A DNA stretch of 64,000 bases, taken from Sanyastnella coralliicola (GTDB lineage Bacteria; Bacteroidota; Bacteroidia; Flavobacteriales_D; Sanyastnellaceae). Numbering within the stretch: position 1 is the first letter of the stretch; the number at the start of each line of letters is the position of its first letter. The position numbers and the translations under genes are program-made. The notes beneath the pieces are model-generated. The model was not told the DNA's origin. It made no database searches and saw only the letters and a list, made by a program, of their open reading frames with translations. Location of the stretch: NCBI RefSeq assembly GCF_030845195.1, contig NZ_CP132543.1, forward strand, positions 575,501-639,500, written 5' to 3'. This document shows positions 7,377 through 22,305 of the stretch, in pieces.

Positions 7377-10300
7377 ATGGCCTTGGTTAAAAAAAATGTT
7401 CCGGAACGCGTCAATTTCGCCTCAGCACGACGTGACTTTGACTACCCGGATTTCCTAGAGATCCAACTCCGTTCCTTCCAGGAATTCTTCCAGTTGGAAA
7501 CCAATCCCGAGGATCGTACGAATGAAGGTTTGTTTAAGGTGTTCAGTGAGAACTTCCCGATCACCGATACGCGTAACCAATTCGTACTCGAATTTCTCGA
7601 CTACTTTATTGATCCACCACGATACTCTATCGAAGAATGTATCGAACGTGGACTAACATACAGTGTACCGCTAAAAGCGAAGCTTAAGCTTTACTGTACG
7701 GACCCAGAACACGAAGATTTCGAAACCATCGTTCAGGATGTGTACCTCGGAACAATCCCTTACATGACTCCACGCGGGTCTTTCGTTGTGAATGGGGCTG
7801 AGCGTGTGATCGTGAACCAGCTTCACCGATCTCCAGGTGTGTTCTTCGGACAGAGCCGCCACGCGAACGGTACAAAACTGTACTCAGCGCGTATCATTCC
7901 TTTCAAGGGTTCTTGGATCGAATTCGCGACTGACATCAACAGTGTGATGTACGCGTACATCGACCGTAAAAAGAAATTACCTGTTACTACACTCCTCCGC
8001 GCGATCGGTTACGAAAGCGATAAGGAGATCCTTGAGATCTTCGACCTAGCGGAAGAAGTGAAAGTGACGAAAACAGGTCTGAAGCGTGTAATGGGACGTC
8101 GTCTCGCAGCACGTGTTTTGAAGACTTGGATCGAAGACTTCGTAGATGAAGATACTGGTGAAGTAGTATCTATCGAACGTAACGAAGTGATCATCGACCG
8201 TGAAACTACTATCGAGAAGGAGCACGTTGAAATGATCCTTGACTCTGGAGCGAAAACGATTATCCTTCACAAAGAGGATATCAACCAGAGTGATTACACA
8301 ATCATCTACAACACACTACAGAAAGATACTTCTAACTCTGAGAAGGAAGCCGTAGAATACATCTACCGCCAGCTTCGTAACGCTGAGCCACCAGATATGG
8401 AAACAGCTCGAGGCGTTATCGATAAGCTATTCTTCTCTGAGCAACGTTACGATCTTGGTGAAGTAGGACGTTTCCGCATCAACCGCAAACTAGGGGTGGA
8501 TGATAGCGTTGAAAACCGCACACTAACCAAAGATGATATCCTGTCGATCATCAAATACTTGATCGACCTTGTAAATACTAAAGCTGATGTCGATGATATC
8601 GACCACCTTTCTAACCGTCGTGTACGTACAGTAGGGGAGCAGCTTTACTCTCAGTTCGGTGTCGGACTTGCGCGTATGGCTCGTACGATCCGTGAGCGCA
8701 TGAACGTTCGTGACAACGAGGTATTTACACCAACCGATTTGATCAACGCGAAGACACTTTCTTCGGTGATCAACTCATTCTTCGGAACGAACCAGCTATC
8801 GCAGTTCATGGACCAAACGAACCCGCTTTCTGAGGTGACGCACAAACGTCGTATCTCAGCACTCGGGCCTGGTGGTCTTTCTCGTGAACGTGCAGGATTC
8901 GAGGTTCGTGACGTTCACTACACACACTACGGTCGTCTTTGTACGATTGAGACGCCTGAAGGTCCAAACATTGGATTGATCAGTTCATTGTGTGTATTCG
9001 CGAAAGTTGACCGTCTTGGATTCATCGAGACTCCATACCGTAAGGTAGAAAACGGTACAGCGAAGTACGGTGAGGATGCCATCACTTACCTCTCTGCAGA
9101 GGAAGAAGATGAAATGATCATCGCACAGGCGAACGCCGAAGTAGACGACAAAGGAAACTTCAAGACAGACGTAGTGAAGGCTCGTCTGGAAGGAGACTTC
9201 CCTGTTGTTCCTCCAACTGAATTGAAATTGATGGACGTTGCGCCGAACCAGATCGCTTCGATCGCAGCATCATTGATTCCATTCCTTGAGCACGATGATG
9301 CCAACCGTGCCTTGATGGGATCGAACATGATGCGTCAGGCCGTTCCATTGATGCTTCCACAATCTCCTATCGTTGGTACAGGACTAGAAGGACGAGTAGC
9401 TCAAGACTCTCGTGTACTTCTTACTGCTGAAGACGAAGGACAAGTGGTATACGTTGATGCAAAAGAGATCCACGTTAAGTACAAGTCTACTGACGAAGAT
9501 CGCTTGGTAAGCTTCGAAGACGATACAAAGGTGTACAACATCACCAAGTTCGCGAAGACTAACCAGGGTACGAGCATTAACCTTCGTCCGATGGTTGCCC
9601 TGGGACAGAAAGTCAACAAAGGAGATGTACTTGTAGAAGGATACGGAACAGAGAAAGGAGAACTTGCTCTTGGACGTAACCTGAAAGTGGCCTTCATGCC
9701 ATGGAAAGGGTACAACTTCGAGGATGCGATCGTGATCTCTGAAAAAGTAGTTCGCGAAGACATCTTCACTTCGATCCACGTTTCTGAATACGTACTTGAA
9801 GTACGTGACACGAAGCGAGGTGTGGAAGAGTTGACTGCAGATATTCCGAACGTAAGTGAGGAAGCAACAAAAGATCTAGACGAGAACGGATTGATCCGCG
9901 TCGGAGCTGAAGTAGCAGAAGGTGACATCTTGATCGGTAAGATCACTCCGAAAGGAGAGACAGATCCTTCTCCAGAAGAGAAACTTCTTCGTGCGATCTT
10001 CGGTGACAAGGCAGGTGATGTGAAGGATGCTTCATTGAAGGTTCCACCATCAAGCCGTGGTGTAGTTATCGATAAGAAACTATTCTCGCGTGCTATCAAA
10101 GACCGTAAGTCGAAAGCTGCTGATAAGGCGGTGATCGAAGCGCTAGACAAAGAATTCGATAAAGAGGCAGCTGAATTGAAGAAGCTGCTTGTAGAGAAGT
10201 TGATGAAACTGGTTGGAGGTAAGTCTTCGCAAGGGGTATTCAACTACTATAAAGAAGAGCAGATCAAGAAAGGAGTGAAGTTCTCAGGAAAGGCACTTCA

Positions 10301-11195
10301 AACACTTGATTATGCAATCGTGAATGCTGACGGTTGGACGCGTGACCAAGACGTAAACGGATTGGTGAAGCGTTTGGTGCACAACTACAACTTGAAGTAC
10401 AACGATCTTCTAGGACACTACAAGCGCAAGAAGTTTGCGATCACAGTTGGAGATGAACTTCCAGCAGGTATCGTGAAACTTGCGAAGGTGTACATCGCAC
10501 AGAAGCGTAAGCTGAAAGTGGGAGATAAGATGGCAGGACGTCACGGTAACAAAGGTATTGTTGCGAAAATCGTTCGTCAAGAAGACATGCCATTCCTCGA
10601 AGATGGAACACCAGTAGATATCGTACTTAACCCGCTAGGGGTACCTTCTCGTATGAACCTTGGACAGATCTACGAAACGGTACTAGGATGGGCTGGATTG
10701 AACTTGGGCGTGAAGTTCGCAACACCGATTTTCGATGGTGCTAGCATCGCTGAGATCAACCAATTCACTACGGATGCAGGAGTTCCTGAATACGGAGTGA
10801 CTCACCTATACGATGGTGGAACAGGTGAGCGTTTTGACCAACCAGCTACGGTAGGGGTGATCTACATGATCAAACTGAGCCACATGGTTGATGACAAGAT
10901 GCACGCGCGTTCAATCGGACCTTACTCACTTATTACTCAGCAGCCGTTGGGTGGTAAGGCACAGTTCGGTGGACAGCGTTTTGGAGAGATGGAGGTTTGG
11001 GCACTCGAGGCATTCGGTGCTGCTCACATCCTACAGGAAATCCTCACCGTGAAGTCTGATGATGTTATCGGACGTGCTAAGGCTTATGAATCAATCGTGA
11101 AAGGGGAAACTCTTCCGACTCCGGGTATTCCGGAATCGTTCAACGTATTGTTGCATGAGCTTCAGGGACTCGGATTGACCGTGACCCTAGATTAA
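7377..11195 (+). CDS. rpoB: DNA-directed RNA polymerase subunit beta
   Basis: 1272 residues, the usual Bacteroidetes length. Forms one pincer of RNA polymerase together with beta'. The rifampicin region lies near residues 470-505, with [20 protein letters not shown] and [20 protein letters not shown]. Residues at the positions commonly changed in resistant strains look wild type. Near the C-terminus are [12 protein letters not shown] and [20 protein letters not shown], the parts that approach the active centre. rpoC follows 42 nt later in the same transcript. Confidence 0.99.
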   Translation: MALVKKNVPERVNFASARRDFDYPDFLEIQLRSFQEFFQLETNPEDRTNEGLFKVFSENFPITDTRNQFVLEFLDYFIDPPRYSIEECIERGLTYSVPLKAKLKLYCTDPEHEDFETIVQDVYLGTIPYMTPRGSFVVNGAERVIVNQLHRSPGVFFGQSRHANGTKLYSARIIPFKGSWIEFATDINSVMYAYIDRKKKLPVTTLLRAIGYESDKEILEIFDLAEEVKVTKTGLKRVMGRRLAARVLKTWIEDFVDEDTGEVVSIERNEVIIDRETTIEKEHVEMILDSGAKTIILHKEDINQSDYTIIYNTLQKDTSNSEKEAVEYIYRQLRNAEPPDMETARGVIDKLFFSEQRYDLGEVGRFRINRKLGVDDSVENRTLTKDDILSIIKYLIDLVNTKADVDDIDHLSNRRVRTVGEQLYSQFGVGLARMARTIRERMNVRDNEVFTPTDLINAKTLSSVINSFFGTNQLSQFMDQTNPLSEVTHKRRISALGPGGLSRERAGFEVRDVHYTHYGRLCTIETPEGPNIGLISSLCVFAKVDRLGFIETPYRKVENGTAKYGEDAITYLSAEEEDEMIIAQANAEVDDKGNFKTDVVKARLEGDFPVVPPTELKLMDVAPNQIASIAASLIPFLEHDDANRALMGSNMMRQAVPLMLPQSPIVGTGLEGRVAQDSRVLLTAEDEGQVVYVDAKEIHVKYKSTDEDRLVSFEDDTKVYNITKFAKTNQGTSINLRPMVALGQKVNKGDVLVEGYGTEKGELALGRNLKVAFMPWKGYNFEDAIVISEKVVREDIFTSIHVSEYVLEVRDTKRGVEELTADIPNVSEEATKDLDENGLIRVGAEVAEGDILIGKITPKGETDPSPEEKLLRAIFGDKAGDVKDASLKVPPSSRGVVIDKKLFSRAIKDRKSKAADKAVIEALDKEFDKEAAELKKLLVEKLMKLVGGKSSQGVFNYYKEEQIKKGVKFSGKALQTLDYAIVNADGWTRDQDVNGLVKRLVHNYNLKYNDLLGHYKRKKFAITVGDELPAGIVKLAKVYIAQKRKLKVGDKMAGRHGNKGIVAKIVRQEDMPFLEDGTPVDIVLNPLGVPSRMNLGQIYETVLGWAGLNLGVKFATPIFDGASIAEINQFTTDAGVPEYGVTHLYDGGTGERFDQPATVGVIYMIKLSHMVDDKMHARSIGPYSLITQQPLGGKAQFGGQRFGEMEVWALEAFGAAHILQEILTVKSDDVIGRAKAYESIVKGETLPTPGIPESFNVLLHELQGLGLTVTLD

Positions 11196-11237
11196 TGGTC
11201 GTTGACCGCATTTATCCACTTTTTGACCTGATTCGAT

Positions 11238-15530
<4,293 letters not shown>

Positions 15531-15551
15531 GCCAAGCCCAATGATATAGTT

Positions 15552-15580
15552 AAAAGCCACCTGAAAGGGTGGCTTTTTTT
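15552..15580 (+). terminator. Strong terminator after rpoC
   Basis: AAAAGCCACC (15552-15561) pairs perfectly with GGTGGCTTTT (15568-15577) across TGAAAG, and the T-run extends to 15580. It ends the ribosomal protein-polymerase operon. Confidence 0.92.
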
Positions 15581-16088
15581 GTGCTTGGGAAGCGCGAAAA
15601 CTGTGGGAGTGCATTAATACGTGTAAGAGAGGGCTTTTTGCAGGCTGTATGCAGTATGCGGTAGGCTGTTATTGGTAGACCGAAGGGAGAATAATTAAGA
15701 ATGAATAATGAATCGTGATTGGTGATTGGGTAGACGGTTGACGGAACGTCATAGATTCAATGAGTCGTCCAAGGCACTTTGGGTTAATCACCCCTGAAAC
15801 AGGCGCAAGATTGCGCCGCTAAAGGACCTAAGGGATGGCATCAAAGTCCTTTAGCGGTGCACCTGTCCCGTGAATTCGGGATTCATGCACCATTTAATTC
15901 CCCGATGAGGGTGGACGGTGGACAGTGAACAGAACCTAACTAACCACCCCATCCGCCTTAGGCGGACTGACCATGCTACCGCCGAAGGCGGCCTAATCAT
16001 GCTAATCCGGCTTCCGGCATCCGGTGTCCGTTTGTTTCTATTTCAAATCAGGCGAGGCTCTAGCTACAATTGGTACAATCAACATTTT
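15581..16088 (+). repeat. 508-nt intergenic repeat island 1
   Basis: No gene is seen. From left to right: a heptad-like stretch (gcagtat-gcggtag) near 15648-15665, AT-rich aataatg units near 15690-15715, a folded element at 15791-15890 (listed separately), gtggacg units near 15910-15926, the shared phrase cagaacctaactaacca, two palindromes (ccgcc-tta-ggcgg and ccgcc-gaa-ggcgg) separated by gaccatgcta, and tccggct/tccggca heptads at about 16010-16035. The order gtggac, palindrome, tccggc is the same as in the island at 20.2-20.6 kb. The island separates two convergent transcription units. Confidence 0.75.
15791..15857 (-). repeat. Dispersed palindromic repeat, copy 1
   Basis: The 38 nt at 15791-15828 are the reverse complement of 34497-34534 with one mismatch. 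The unit holds a tight hairpin (ggcgcaa/ttgcgcc with a 2-nt loop). Here it is extended: CCGCTAAAGGAC (15816-15827) pairs perfectly with GTCCTTTAGCGG (15846-15857). Two nearly identical copies about 18.7 kb apart in opposite orientation indicate a dispersed repeat family. Confidence 0.8.
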
Positions 16089-17654
16089 TCATTCCGCATA
16101 CATTCTCAAAGTAATCCTTCTACGTTCCGAGAAGTCCACATTTCTTAGAATTGCTGTCACTCCTTGATTTGTTGACCATATGATTTCTCGATATCTACCA
16201 TTCGATGAACGCTTTGTTGGAGCCCCTAGTTTTTCACTCATTACCTTATCGAGCCAATTAAACTTTTCATTGAATACTGTTATCAATAAGCTATCGCCTT
16301 TAGTGCGGCTTATACCATAGTTGTACTCATTCGTTTCCTTCCATTCGTACATGCTCACCCGAACGATATCGTCACTGCGAGAATAGTAATAGTCAACAAG
16401 CATAGTTACCGTTGAATCTTCAATGACCTTGAAGACCTTCGGTGTTCCGATTTCAAACTCATCAGCTTGAGGATACATATCGGTTCCTATGTACATGCGA
16501 TGATTCGGTGTGACATCTATACCTTCTAGGTCTTCAAGCCGATTCGAGATATTAGCTAAAGAGAGGTCATCAATGTTGTCTAGTTGAAAGTGAACTAACT
16601 GGGTAAATGATTCGTGTGCTTTCTCCGACCCAACTATTGGCAGTTCATAAAGGTTTTCCAATCGAAGGACATTGATTGCTCCGTCATCAATTTCCAAAAA
16701 GCCATTTAGATTGAATCCACTTGAGTAGAGATTGAAAACTCGTGAGCTGCTTGATGGTAGACCGCTTCGATATTCGTAATGACGCCTGCTAACACTTACA
16801 TTATCAAGTATGTCTTCATGTTTCACGATGTGTTCATCCTCTATAACACCGATAGATGTACCTGCTTCATCTACGTAGATGACATATAGACTGTCATTCG
16901 AAACAAATGATGTGGCGATATGGATCTTGGAGTCCACCCAATAAGATGTGTCTCGATAGAGAATTTCAACACCTTGATCACTCGTACTCCTGTAATGTTC
17001 ACCATTAAGTGCTACTTTTTGATAATAGTCAGATGGTGCGCATTCTGGCAATTGAGTTGGGTCAGCAATCTTGTATACAGCTTGACTATTTGAGAGAAAG
17101 TATGTGCCATCAATGACGTTTATCGTTGGAGTTGTTGTGGATACGGCATATTCTAGTCCTGTTTTTCTATCTCTAAACCAGGCTGTGCTTCCCCATTCTC
17201 CGAAATCAAGAAAGTTCACATAGAACCTTTCATCCTCGTATACAACATCATCTACTTCCTCAATTTTGATCCATTGCATATCGTTTGGCGAGAGATAGAA
17301 GGTTTCACCTCCCATATAAGTTTTGACCATGATGCTATCGTGCCGAACATGCAAATCATAATATGTGGAGTTCATCTCTTCCGGTACATCAATACGATGT
17401 TGAATGTTGCCTGATGAGGAAAGAACATAGAAGTGCTTGAAGGATTGACTACTAAATGGATTGTCTGATTCAACCATACAATAAAACTGCTGGTTGTGCC
17501 TGATCATGGAAGCGATTCGCCCTTGTAGGTTAACTTTAAGGGTATCATAAGAGACCAGTTCGTCAACAGGATTTTGAGAATCTGATTCTCCCCTTGCGCA
17601 AGCGGAGAGTAAAAGAACCGTGATGGCAATCCATATTTGTTTAATTGTTCTCAA
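16089..17654 (-). CDS. Secreted lipoprotein of unknown function, possible beta-propeller
   Basis: 521 residues. The N-terminus MRTIKQIWIAITVLLLSAC has a lipoprotein signal with LLSAC, so Cys19 would be lipidated. The start is TTG; no ATG precedes the signal. The rest is rich in beta-strand patterns with recurrent aromatic and Asp-containing strands (DSLYVIYVDEAGTSIGVIED, FEIGTPKVFKVIEDSTVTML). This resembles 6-bladed propeller lipoproteins of Bacteroidetes, but no diagnostic motif was found. Base use looks richer in A/T than in the polymerase genes. It stands alone, convergent with rpoC, next to a repeat island. Confidence 0.7.
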   Translation of the reverse strand: MRTIKQIWIAITVLLLSACARGESDSQNPVDELVSYDTLKVNLQGRIASMIRHNQQFYCMVESDNPFSSQSFKHFYVLSSSGNIQHRIDVPEEMNSTYYDLHVRHDSIMVKTYMGGETFYLSPNDMQWIKIEEVDDVVYEDERFYVNFLDFGEWGSTAWFRDRKTGLEYAVSTTTPTINVIDGTYFLSNSQAVYKIADPTQLPECAPSDYYQKVALNGEHYRSTSDQGVEILYRDTSYWVDSKIHIATSFVSNDSLYVIYVDEAGTSIGVIEDEHIVKHEDILDNVSVSRRHYEYRSGLPSSSSRVFNLYSSGFNLNGFLEIDDGAINVLRLENLYELPIVGSEKAHESFTQLVHFQLDNIDDLSLANISNRLEDLEGIDVTPNHRMYIGTDMYPQADEFEIGTPKVFKVIEDSTVTMLVDYYYSRSDDIVRVSMYEWKETNEYNYGISRTKGDSLLITVFNEKFNWLDKVMSEKLGAPTKRSSNGRYREIIWSTNQGVTAILRNVDFSERRRITLRMYAE

Positions 17655-17752
17655 ACCAAAGGGGCGTTATTGCTGATTACGGTATGGCTAAGAAGTGCAG
17701 GAACGGTTCGGTTGGTTGGATCGTTGTTTTATAGCCATTGTTGGCAAAAGTT

Positions 17753-18148
17753 CTACTCTTCCCATTTTAAGTCTTTTGGAACATATAGATCACCATTTCG
17801 GTACTTATCGAAATACAGAATTCTCGGCTTTTTAAAAGATGGGCAATCTATACTGAAGCAAGTCAAAACTCCTTTTTTAAAATTAGTTAATGTCGAATCT
17901 GGATTATCGTAGTCTCCGCAACTTCCAATTCTGCTTGTTACTAGCTTTTCACCATTAGGCCCCCTAAGGTGTTCGAGGAATTGAAAATGGTGTCCTGCAG
18001 AAGATCCTCCACCAACCATAATTGGTTTCTTTTCTGAATATCCATATTTCTTACTTTCTGCTTGTCCTTTAATTTCAAAATCGATTCCAATTCCTGAAAT
18101 AAATGACGTTAGTAGAATGCCCAATGTTAAAAAGAGTATTTGTTTCAT
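17753..18148 (-). CDS. Small exported protein of unknown function
   Basis: 131 residues with a signal peptide (MKQILFLTLGILLTSFISG). The mature part contains YGYSEKKPIMVGGG, FLEHLRGPNGE, RIGSCGDYDNP and PRILYFDKYRNGDLYVP. From memory this pattern (YGYSEKNPI..GG, GPNGE..RxGSC, ILY...LYVP) recurs in short exported proteins of Flavobacteriia with no known role. Two or three cysteines could form disulfides. It stands 98 nt from the lipoprotein gene on the same strand. A/T-rich like its neighbour. Confidence 0.7.
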   Translation of the reverse strand: MKQILFLTLGILLTSFISGIGIDFEIKGQAESKKYGYSEKKPIMVGGGSSAGHHFQFLEHLRGPNGEKLVTSRIGSCGDYDNPDSTLTNFKKGVLTCFSIDCPSFKKPRILYFDKYRNGDLYVPKDLKWEE

Positions 18149-18817
18149 ATCTCTTAGTTATTGCCAAGTAGTTCATATGTGCACCTTACCTTTAAACCTG
18201 AGTAGAATATGCCAATCTCAATAGGGATGGTAAGAATAACCTAGGTGCATTACAGACTAATATGGTATGTTTTATGCCATGAGACAATATATTCACATTA
18301 GCTCAAAAGGACATCTTATTTCCCTGAGTTCTCACTTCTGATATGAATGCAGATTTCTGTGTTACAGGATGAATACCCTGACAACATAGGAATGTATCTA
18401 AGGTCATCTCTGTTTCAACTTGATCCCATCATCACTGCGCATTTAGCCAAAACTTTTTTCGAATAATTTTCCCCTTTGGGACTGCTCTCAGCATCACTCA
18501 AACCCCTCAATTGAGATTCCCTCGAACTGAAGGGAGTACCAATCCAATGACTTTCGACGCTTTTCTTTCTGCTCTTGCCGAGATTCCATTCCTGATTCAA
18601 AATCTGGCTGTACTTAGGACTACTCAAATGACCAAGGTTGATTACGTCTGGGTTTCCAATGCTCTTCTTTTCCTCTCTAGAGAATAGAAAATCTGGCTTT
18701 CCAAGCGCCCTGTGGGCAGGGCTATCACACCCGGTAGGGTAAGTCTGTCAGCTGATTGAAATAGGTATAAGAGCTCTACCACTGCCTGCTCTTACTATAC
18801 AACCAAAACAACAAACC
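18149..18817. other. 669-nt gap with no clear gene
   Basis: No convincing gene. On the minus strand one frame is open from about 18735 to 18415 (roughly 105 codons) but has no ATG; it contains SPKYSQILNQEWNLGKSR and KKSVESHWIGTPFSS. It could be the remnant of a gene or chance. None of the heptad or octad repeats of the neighbouring islands occurs here, which is notable for this part of the window. The 80 nt before 18818 presumably hold the promoter of the next gene, but no good -7 box was found. Confidence 0.4.
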
Positions 18818-20227
18818 GTGAGAACCCTTTGTACCATTCTACTGGGGTGCCTCCTGCTCATCGATCTCGGTCACTCGGCATTGCAACACTTTTACATGCC
18901 ACTCGATGGAGATCTACCATGCGGAGTCATTCCTGACCACGACGTCCAGGCAGTGCTAGACGACCCACTTGGCTGGAAGGCCATGACCGACCAACGTCAT
19001 GTCAATCCCAATCGTTTCTTTTCCCATGCTGCACTCTTTCATTTTTACCAAGAGGTACCGGTGCACCTTCATTCCTTCGTCGAACCAACGAACACGCCCT
19101 ATCTAGCGAATGCCATACTCAAGACCATGCTACAACTGGCATTTGTCCTTGTCCTAACCCGACTCGTCATCGGTCGACAACGGTTTTTTCAACCTTCCAC
19201 CTTTGCTATTGCACTACTCATTGAACTATGCTTCGTCAATTACGATTTCGGACTCGGGCTCGGCATCATTGATTCGGCGTCTAGCTATTTGTTCTTTTAT
19301 GCGATTCCGCTGTTCTTTTTCCTGTGGTTTGTTTCGCCAATGGCGGAACGCTTCGCTTCCCTCAAGCGCATTCCTACCTATCGAGCAGTTTTAGGAATAA
19401 TATTGATCCCTGCGCTCTTTTTAAGCGGCCCACTTAACCCAGCGATTCTATTAGTGCTCTTTGCCTCATTTGCTATTGCGGTTATCTTTCCTTCGTTTCG
19501 TTCATATCTCTTCCCTCATGGCTTCCCATACCTGTCAGGACTCGAACACTCACTGTTCTTCATTAGCGTCTTATTCGCCGCCTATTCCTTCTATCTCGGC
19601 CTCTTTGATACCATCGCCTCCGCCCAAGCGATCCCGGTAAGTGAACGATACTATCGTTGGTTATTTGGTGTACAAAATCAGTTGCTGAGTAAAACGACCT
19701 TCCATGTGCTACTCGGAGGTATCTTACTCTCTTCATTGACACTACGTTTGTTCACTTCACTAGCGTGGAAGGGGTTTAGTCGTTTGTGTTTATTCCTCGG
19801 TCTATTTTCTATTCTCTATATCGTCCTGCTCCCTTTGGGAGGCTTCAGAGTATGGCGTCCAGAGATACTACGCAACGATGTCCTTAGTCCAGTAACCATC
19901 GCACTGATCATTTGCCTAGCACGAGGATGCTGGTTAATCCTAACAGAAGTGAAAGCGATTCGAGTTCGAACGATCAGCACCGCATTGATTTTCCCTGCCA
20001 TCCTCTACTTAGGGTTCAATGACAAGTTGGTTACCACCTTCTATGACTGCCAACAAGAAGCACTGCAACAAATCGCCAATAGCAAAGGCCAAACAGTCAT
20101 CATCTCAGGAGACTGCACCCTTGCCCATTGGTGGCTAGTCAAAGACCCAGAAGAATCAAGAAATGCTATGCAAATGTTAGAGTTGTGGGAGATAGCAGGG
20201 GAGGCAGAGGTGTTTGTGCAGGAGTGA
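18818..20227 (+). CDS. Polytopic membrane protein of unknown function
   Basis: 469 residues with about ten to eleven hydrophobic segments spread over residues 1-410 (for example LAFVLVLTRLVIG, YLFFYAIPLFFFLWFV, AILLVLFASFAIAVIF, LCLFLGLFSILYIVLLPLGG) and a hydrophilic tail of about 60 residues. The start is GTG at 18818; no better start is near. A large extracytoplasmic loop after the first segment is rich in His, Asp and Cys (MPLDGDLPCGVIPDHD). No motif of a transporter or glycosyltransferase is recognised. It stands alone, with unrelated sequence upstream and a repeat island downstream. Confidence 0.75.
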   Translation: MRTLCTILLGCLLLIDLGHSALQHFYMPLDGDLPCGVIPDHDVQAVLDDPLGWKAMTDQRHVNPNRFFSHAALFHFYQEVPVHLHSFVEPTNTPYLANAILKTMLQLAFVLVLTRLVIGRQRFFQPSTFAIALLIELCFVNYDFGLGLGIIDSASSYLFFYAIPLFFFLWFVSPMAERFASLKRIPTYRAVLGIILIPALFLSGPLNPAILLVLFASFAIAVIFPSFRSYLFPHGFPYLSGLEHSLFFISVLFAAYSFYLGLFDTIASAQAIPVSERYYRWLFGVQNQLLSKTTFHVLLGGILLSSLTLRLFTSLAWKGFSRLCLFLGLFSILYIVLLPLGGFRVWRPEILRNDVLSPVTIALIICLARGCWLILTEVKAIRVRTISTALIFPAILYLGFNDKLVTTFYDCQQEALQQIANSKGQTVIISGDCTLAHWWLVKDPEESRNAMQMLELWEIAGEAEVFVQE

Positions 20228-20500
20228 GTTTTTGGTGGACGGTAGACGGTGGACGGTGGACGGTTGACTGGGGAATAATGAATAATAAATAATGAATCGT
20301 GAATTGGTGGACTGTGGACTGTGGACTGTGGACCGTGGACAGAACTTAACTAACCATGCTATCCGACTGAGTCGGACTGACCATGCTACCGCCGTAGGCG
20401 GACTGACCATGCTACCGCCGCAGGCGGACTAATCCTAATTCCGGCGTCCGGCATCCGGCGTCCGTTCTATTTGCATGCCAAGAGTCGATTAAGCACCTTT

Positions 20501-20576
20501 CGCCATTTCGCCATTTCGCCATTTCGCCATTTCGCCATTTCGCCATTTCGCCATTTCGCCATTTCGCCATTTCGCC
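20501..20576 (+). repeat. Octamer array cgccattt, 9.5 copies
   Basis: 76 nt of perfect tandem cgccattt (ggcgaaat on the other strand), period 8. It ends 34 nt before the -33 element and 90 nt before the start of the next gene. The same octamer occurs in shorter arrays at 26570-26600, 28580-28615, 29195-29300, 33230-33254 and 34245-34276. Confidence 0.95.
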
Positions 20577-20609
20577 CTTAAGCCCAGGACCAGGAGAGAA
20601 AAACCACAT

Positions 20610-20644
20610 TTGACGGGCTATTCAATTTTTTACGCCTAACTTTG
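20610..20644 (+). promoter_or_regulatory. Probable promoter of the 479-residue conserved gene
   Basis: TAACTTTG at 20637-20644 matches the -7 consensus fully and ends 22 nt before the GTG start. TTG at 20610-20612 is a possible -33, but the spacer of 24 nt is slightly long. Confidence 0.6.
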
Positions 20645-20666
20645 AGTAAACACAGAGAAATTAGTA

Positions 20667-22106
20667 GTGGACATAGATCGCGTGGTATTATCAGCGAAGC
20701 AGAAAGCGCTTCGGATAAACTTGAATCAAGACCTTTACGGGACCTTTGCTGAAATTGGAGCAGGACAAGAAGTTGTGCGTCATTTCTTCCAGGCTGGAGG
20801 GGCATCAGGAACGATCGCGAAGACGATCTCGGCTTACGACAAGGATTTCAGTGATGCGATCTATGGTCAAGAGAACAAAGGTCGCTATGTGTGTAAACCT
20901 CGATTGGCGAAAATGCTCGATTACGAGTACAACTTGATCGAGGAGCGTTTAACACGCGACAAGCACCCAACAAAACGATTCTTTGCTTTTGCAAACACCG
21001 TTGCTACCATCAACTTCCATAAGACCATTCAAGGTCATGGTTGGTTTGGAGTAAAATTCCAGACGGAACCTGGGAAGGCAGCGAACTCTGTGATTCTTCA
21101 CGTTCGGTTCCATGAGAATGATGCGCTTTTGCAGCAGGCCTCTGGTGGTGTGCTTGGAGTGAACCTCATTTACGGTTGTTTCTTCTTCTACAAGAAGCCA
21201 AAAGACCTCTTGAAGAGTCTGTATGATAACCTCGACCGTGATCAGATTGAGATCGACATGATCCAAATGACAGGTCCGGATTTCGAAGACGTCGACAACC
21301 GCTTGATGAGTTTGCAGCTGGTGAAGAACGGCATGACCGATGCAGTAATCTTCTCACCTGACGGACGAAACCTTCAGGCTGCTGACCTACTTTATAAAAA
21401 GAATATCCTCGCGATTCGCGGAAGCTTCCGTCCAGTGACGAAGGTGAACATCGATATGATCATGAAAGGTTATAAGATGTTCGAGGCCGAGAATCGTGTC
21501 GACCCAGATAACATCCAGGTTCTGTTTGAAATTACCCTCAACAACCTGAAAGCCGATGGTGACATTGACGAAAAAGACTTCCTTGACCGAGCAGACATTC
21601 TGTGCTCGCTAGGGCAGACCGTATTGATCTCAAACTACCAGAAGTACTACAAGCTGGTAGAATACTTCTCTCGATACACGAAGAAGCGTATGGGATTGAT
21701 CATGGGAACCAACAACCTTCTGGATGTCTTTAACGAGAAATACTACCGAAACCTGAATGGAGGTATTCTAGAAGCCTTCGGTATCCTATTCTCTCGAGAT
21801 CTTAAGATGTACCTCTACCCATGGCGCGATAGCATCTCTGGTGAACTCCTTATCACCGATAATGCTCCTATCTACCCACGATTGAAACCGCTTTATGATT
21901 ACTTGATCTTTAACAAGCGTATCATTGATATCGAAGACTACGATAAAGACATCCTCGATATCTACTCACGCGAATGCCTTGAAATGATCCGCGAAGGTTC
22001 AGAGGGCTGGGAAGACATGGTACCGACTTACGTTGATACGATTATTAAGGATAAGCGGTTGTTTGGGTACTCGGAGGATGCGAACGCGGTGAAGACTAGT
22101 AGTTGA
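20667..22106 (+). CDS. Conserved Bacteroidetes protein of unknown function
   Basis: 479 residues, soluble, no signal peptide. Start GTG at 20667, placed 22 nt after a good -7 box. From memory, this family (beginning DIDRVVLSAKQKALRINL-like, with NTVATINF, GWFGVKFQ and GTNNLLDVFNEKYY) is widespread in Bacteroidetes and carries unreliable labels such as nicotinate-nucleotide adenylyltransferase or TonB-dependent receptor. No nucleotidyltransferase HxGH motif and no receptor barrel are seen here, so neither label is supported. Codon use resembles the core genes, suggesting a highly or stably expressed housekeeping gene. It stands alone between two repeat islands. Confidence 0.85.
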   Translation: MDIDRVVLSAKQKALRINLNQDLYGTFAEIGAGQEVVRHFFQAGGASGTIAKTISAYDKDFSDAIYGQENKGRYVCKPRLAKMLDYEYNLIEERLTRDKHPTKRFFAFANTVATINFHKTIQGHGWFGVKFQTEPGKAANSVILHVRFHENDALLQQASGGVLGVNLIYGCFFFYKKPKDLLKSLYDNLDRDQIEIDMIQMTGPDFEDVDNRLMSLQLVKNGMTDAVIFSPDGRNLQAADLLYKKNILAIRGSFRPVTKVNIDMIMKGYKMFEAENRVDPDNIQVLFEITLNNLKADGDIDEKDFLDRADILCSLGQTVLISNYQKYYKLVEYFSRYTKKRMGLIMGTNNLLDVFNEKYYRNLNGGILEAFGILFSRDLKMYLYPWRDSISGELLITDNAPIYPRLKPLYDYLIFNKRIIDIEDYDKDILDIYSRECLEMIREGSEGWEDMVPTYVDTIIKDKRLFGYSEDANAVKTSS

Positions 22107-22305
22107 ATAGGCCACCTGCGGCGGTTAGCATGATTAGTCTGCCTTCGGCAGTAGTGTGATTAGTCTGCCTTCGGCAGTAGTGTGATTAGTCTGCCTTCGG
22201 CAGTAGCATGATTAGTCCGCCTGTGGCGGGAGTGTGATTAGTTATTTTCCGTCCACCGTCCACCGTCCACCGTCCACCGTCCACCGTCTACTATTTCTGA
22301 ATTTA
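22107..22305 (+). repeat. Repeat island 3: palindrome array and ccgtcca heptads
   Basis: Five palindromic units follow one another from about 22111 to 22240; three are ctgcc-ttc-ggcag, in a 26-nt period with the spacer tagtgtgattag. The outer two are of the cacctgcggcgg/ccgcctgtggcgg type. Then comes a ccgtcca heptad array (22249-22288, 5.7 copies). The island lies between the convergent ends of the 479-residue gene and the four-helix-bundle gene. Confidence 0.85.
22126..22153 (+). repeat. Left copy of a perfect 28-bp inverted repeat
   Basis: The 28 nt at 22126-22153 are the exact reverse complement of 22815-22842. They contain tagcatgattag and the palindrome ctgccttcggcag. The two copies enclose the four-helix-bundle gene. 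Confidence 0.9.

Larger units (their letters stand above)
20228..20666 (+). repeat. 439-nt repeat island 2
   Basis: Units in order: gtggacg heptads at 20235-20269; aataatg heptads at 20274-20301; gtggact heptads at 20307-20341; the phrase acagaacttaactaaccatg; three palindromes (ccgactgagtcgg, ccgcc-gta-ggcgg, ccgcc-gca-ggcgg) joined by actgaccatgct; tccggcg/tccggca heptads at about 20440-20463; a linker at 20463-20504 that recurs inverted at 26600-26641; and the octad array 20501-20576. No gene is present. Short reading frames across it are made of the repeats. Confidence 0.85.

Noticed and set aside
18415-18735. Gene on the minus strand in the 669-nt gap
   Set aside because: Open for about 105 codons but without ATG, promoter or a recognised family; kept only as a note in the gap entry.
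20412-20609. Open reading frame with repeated MAKWRNGE peptide
   Set aside because: It is the octamer ggcgaaat array read in one frame. No start signal, no family, and the same octamer occurs in other gaps.
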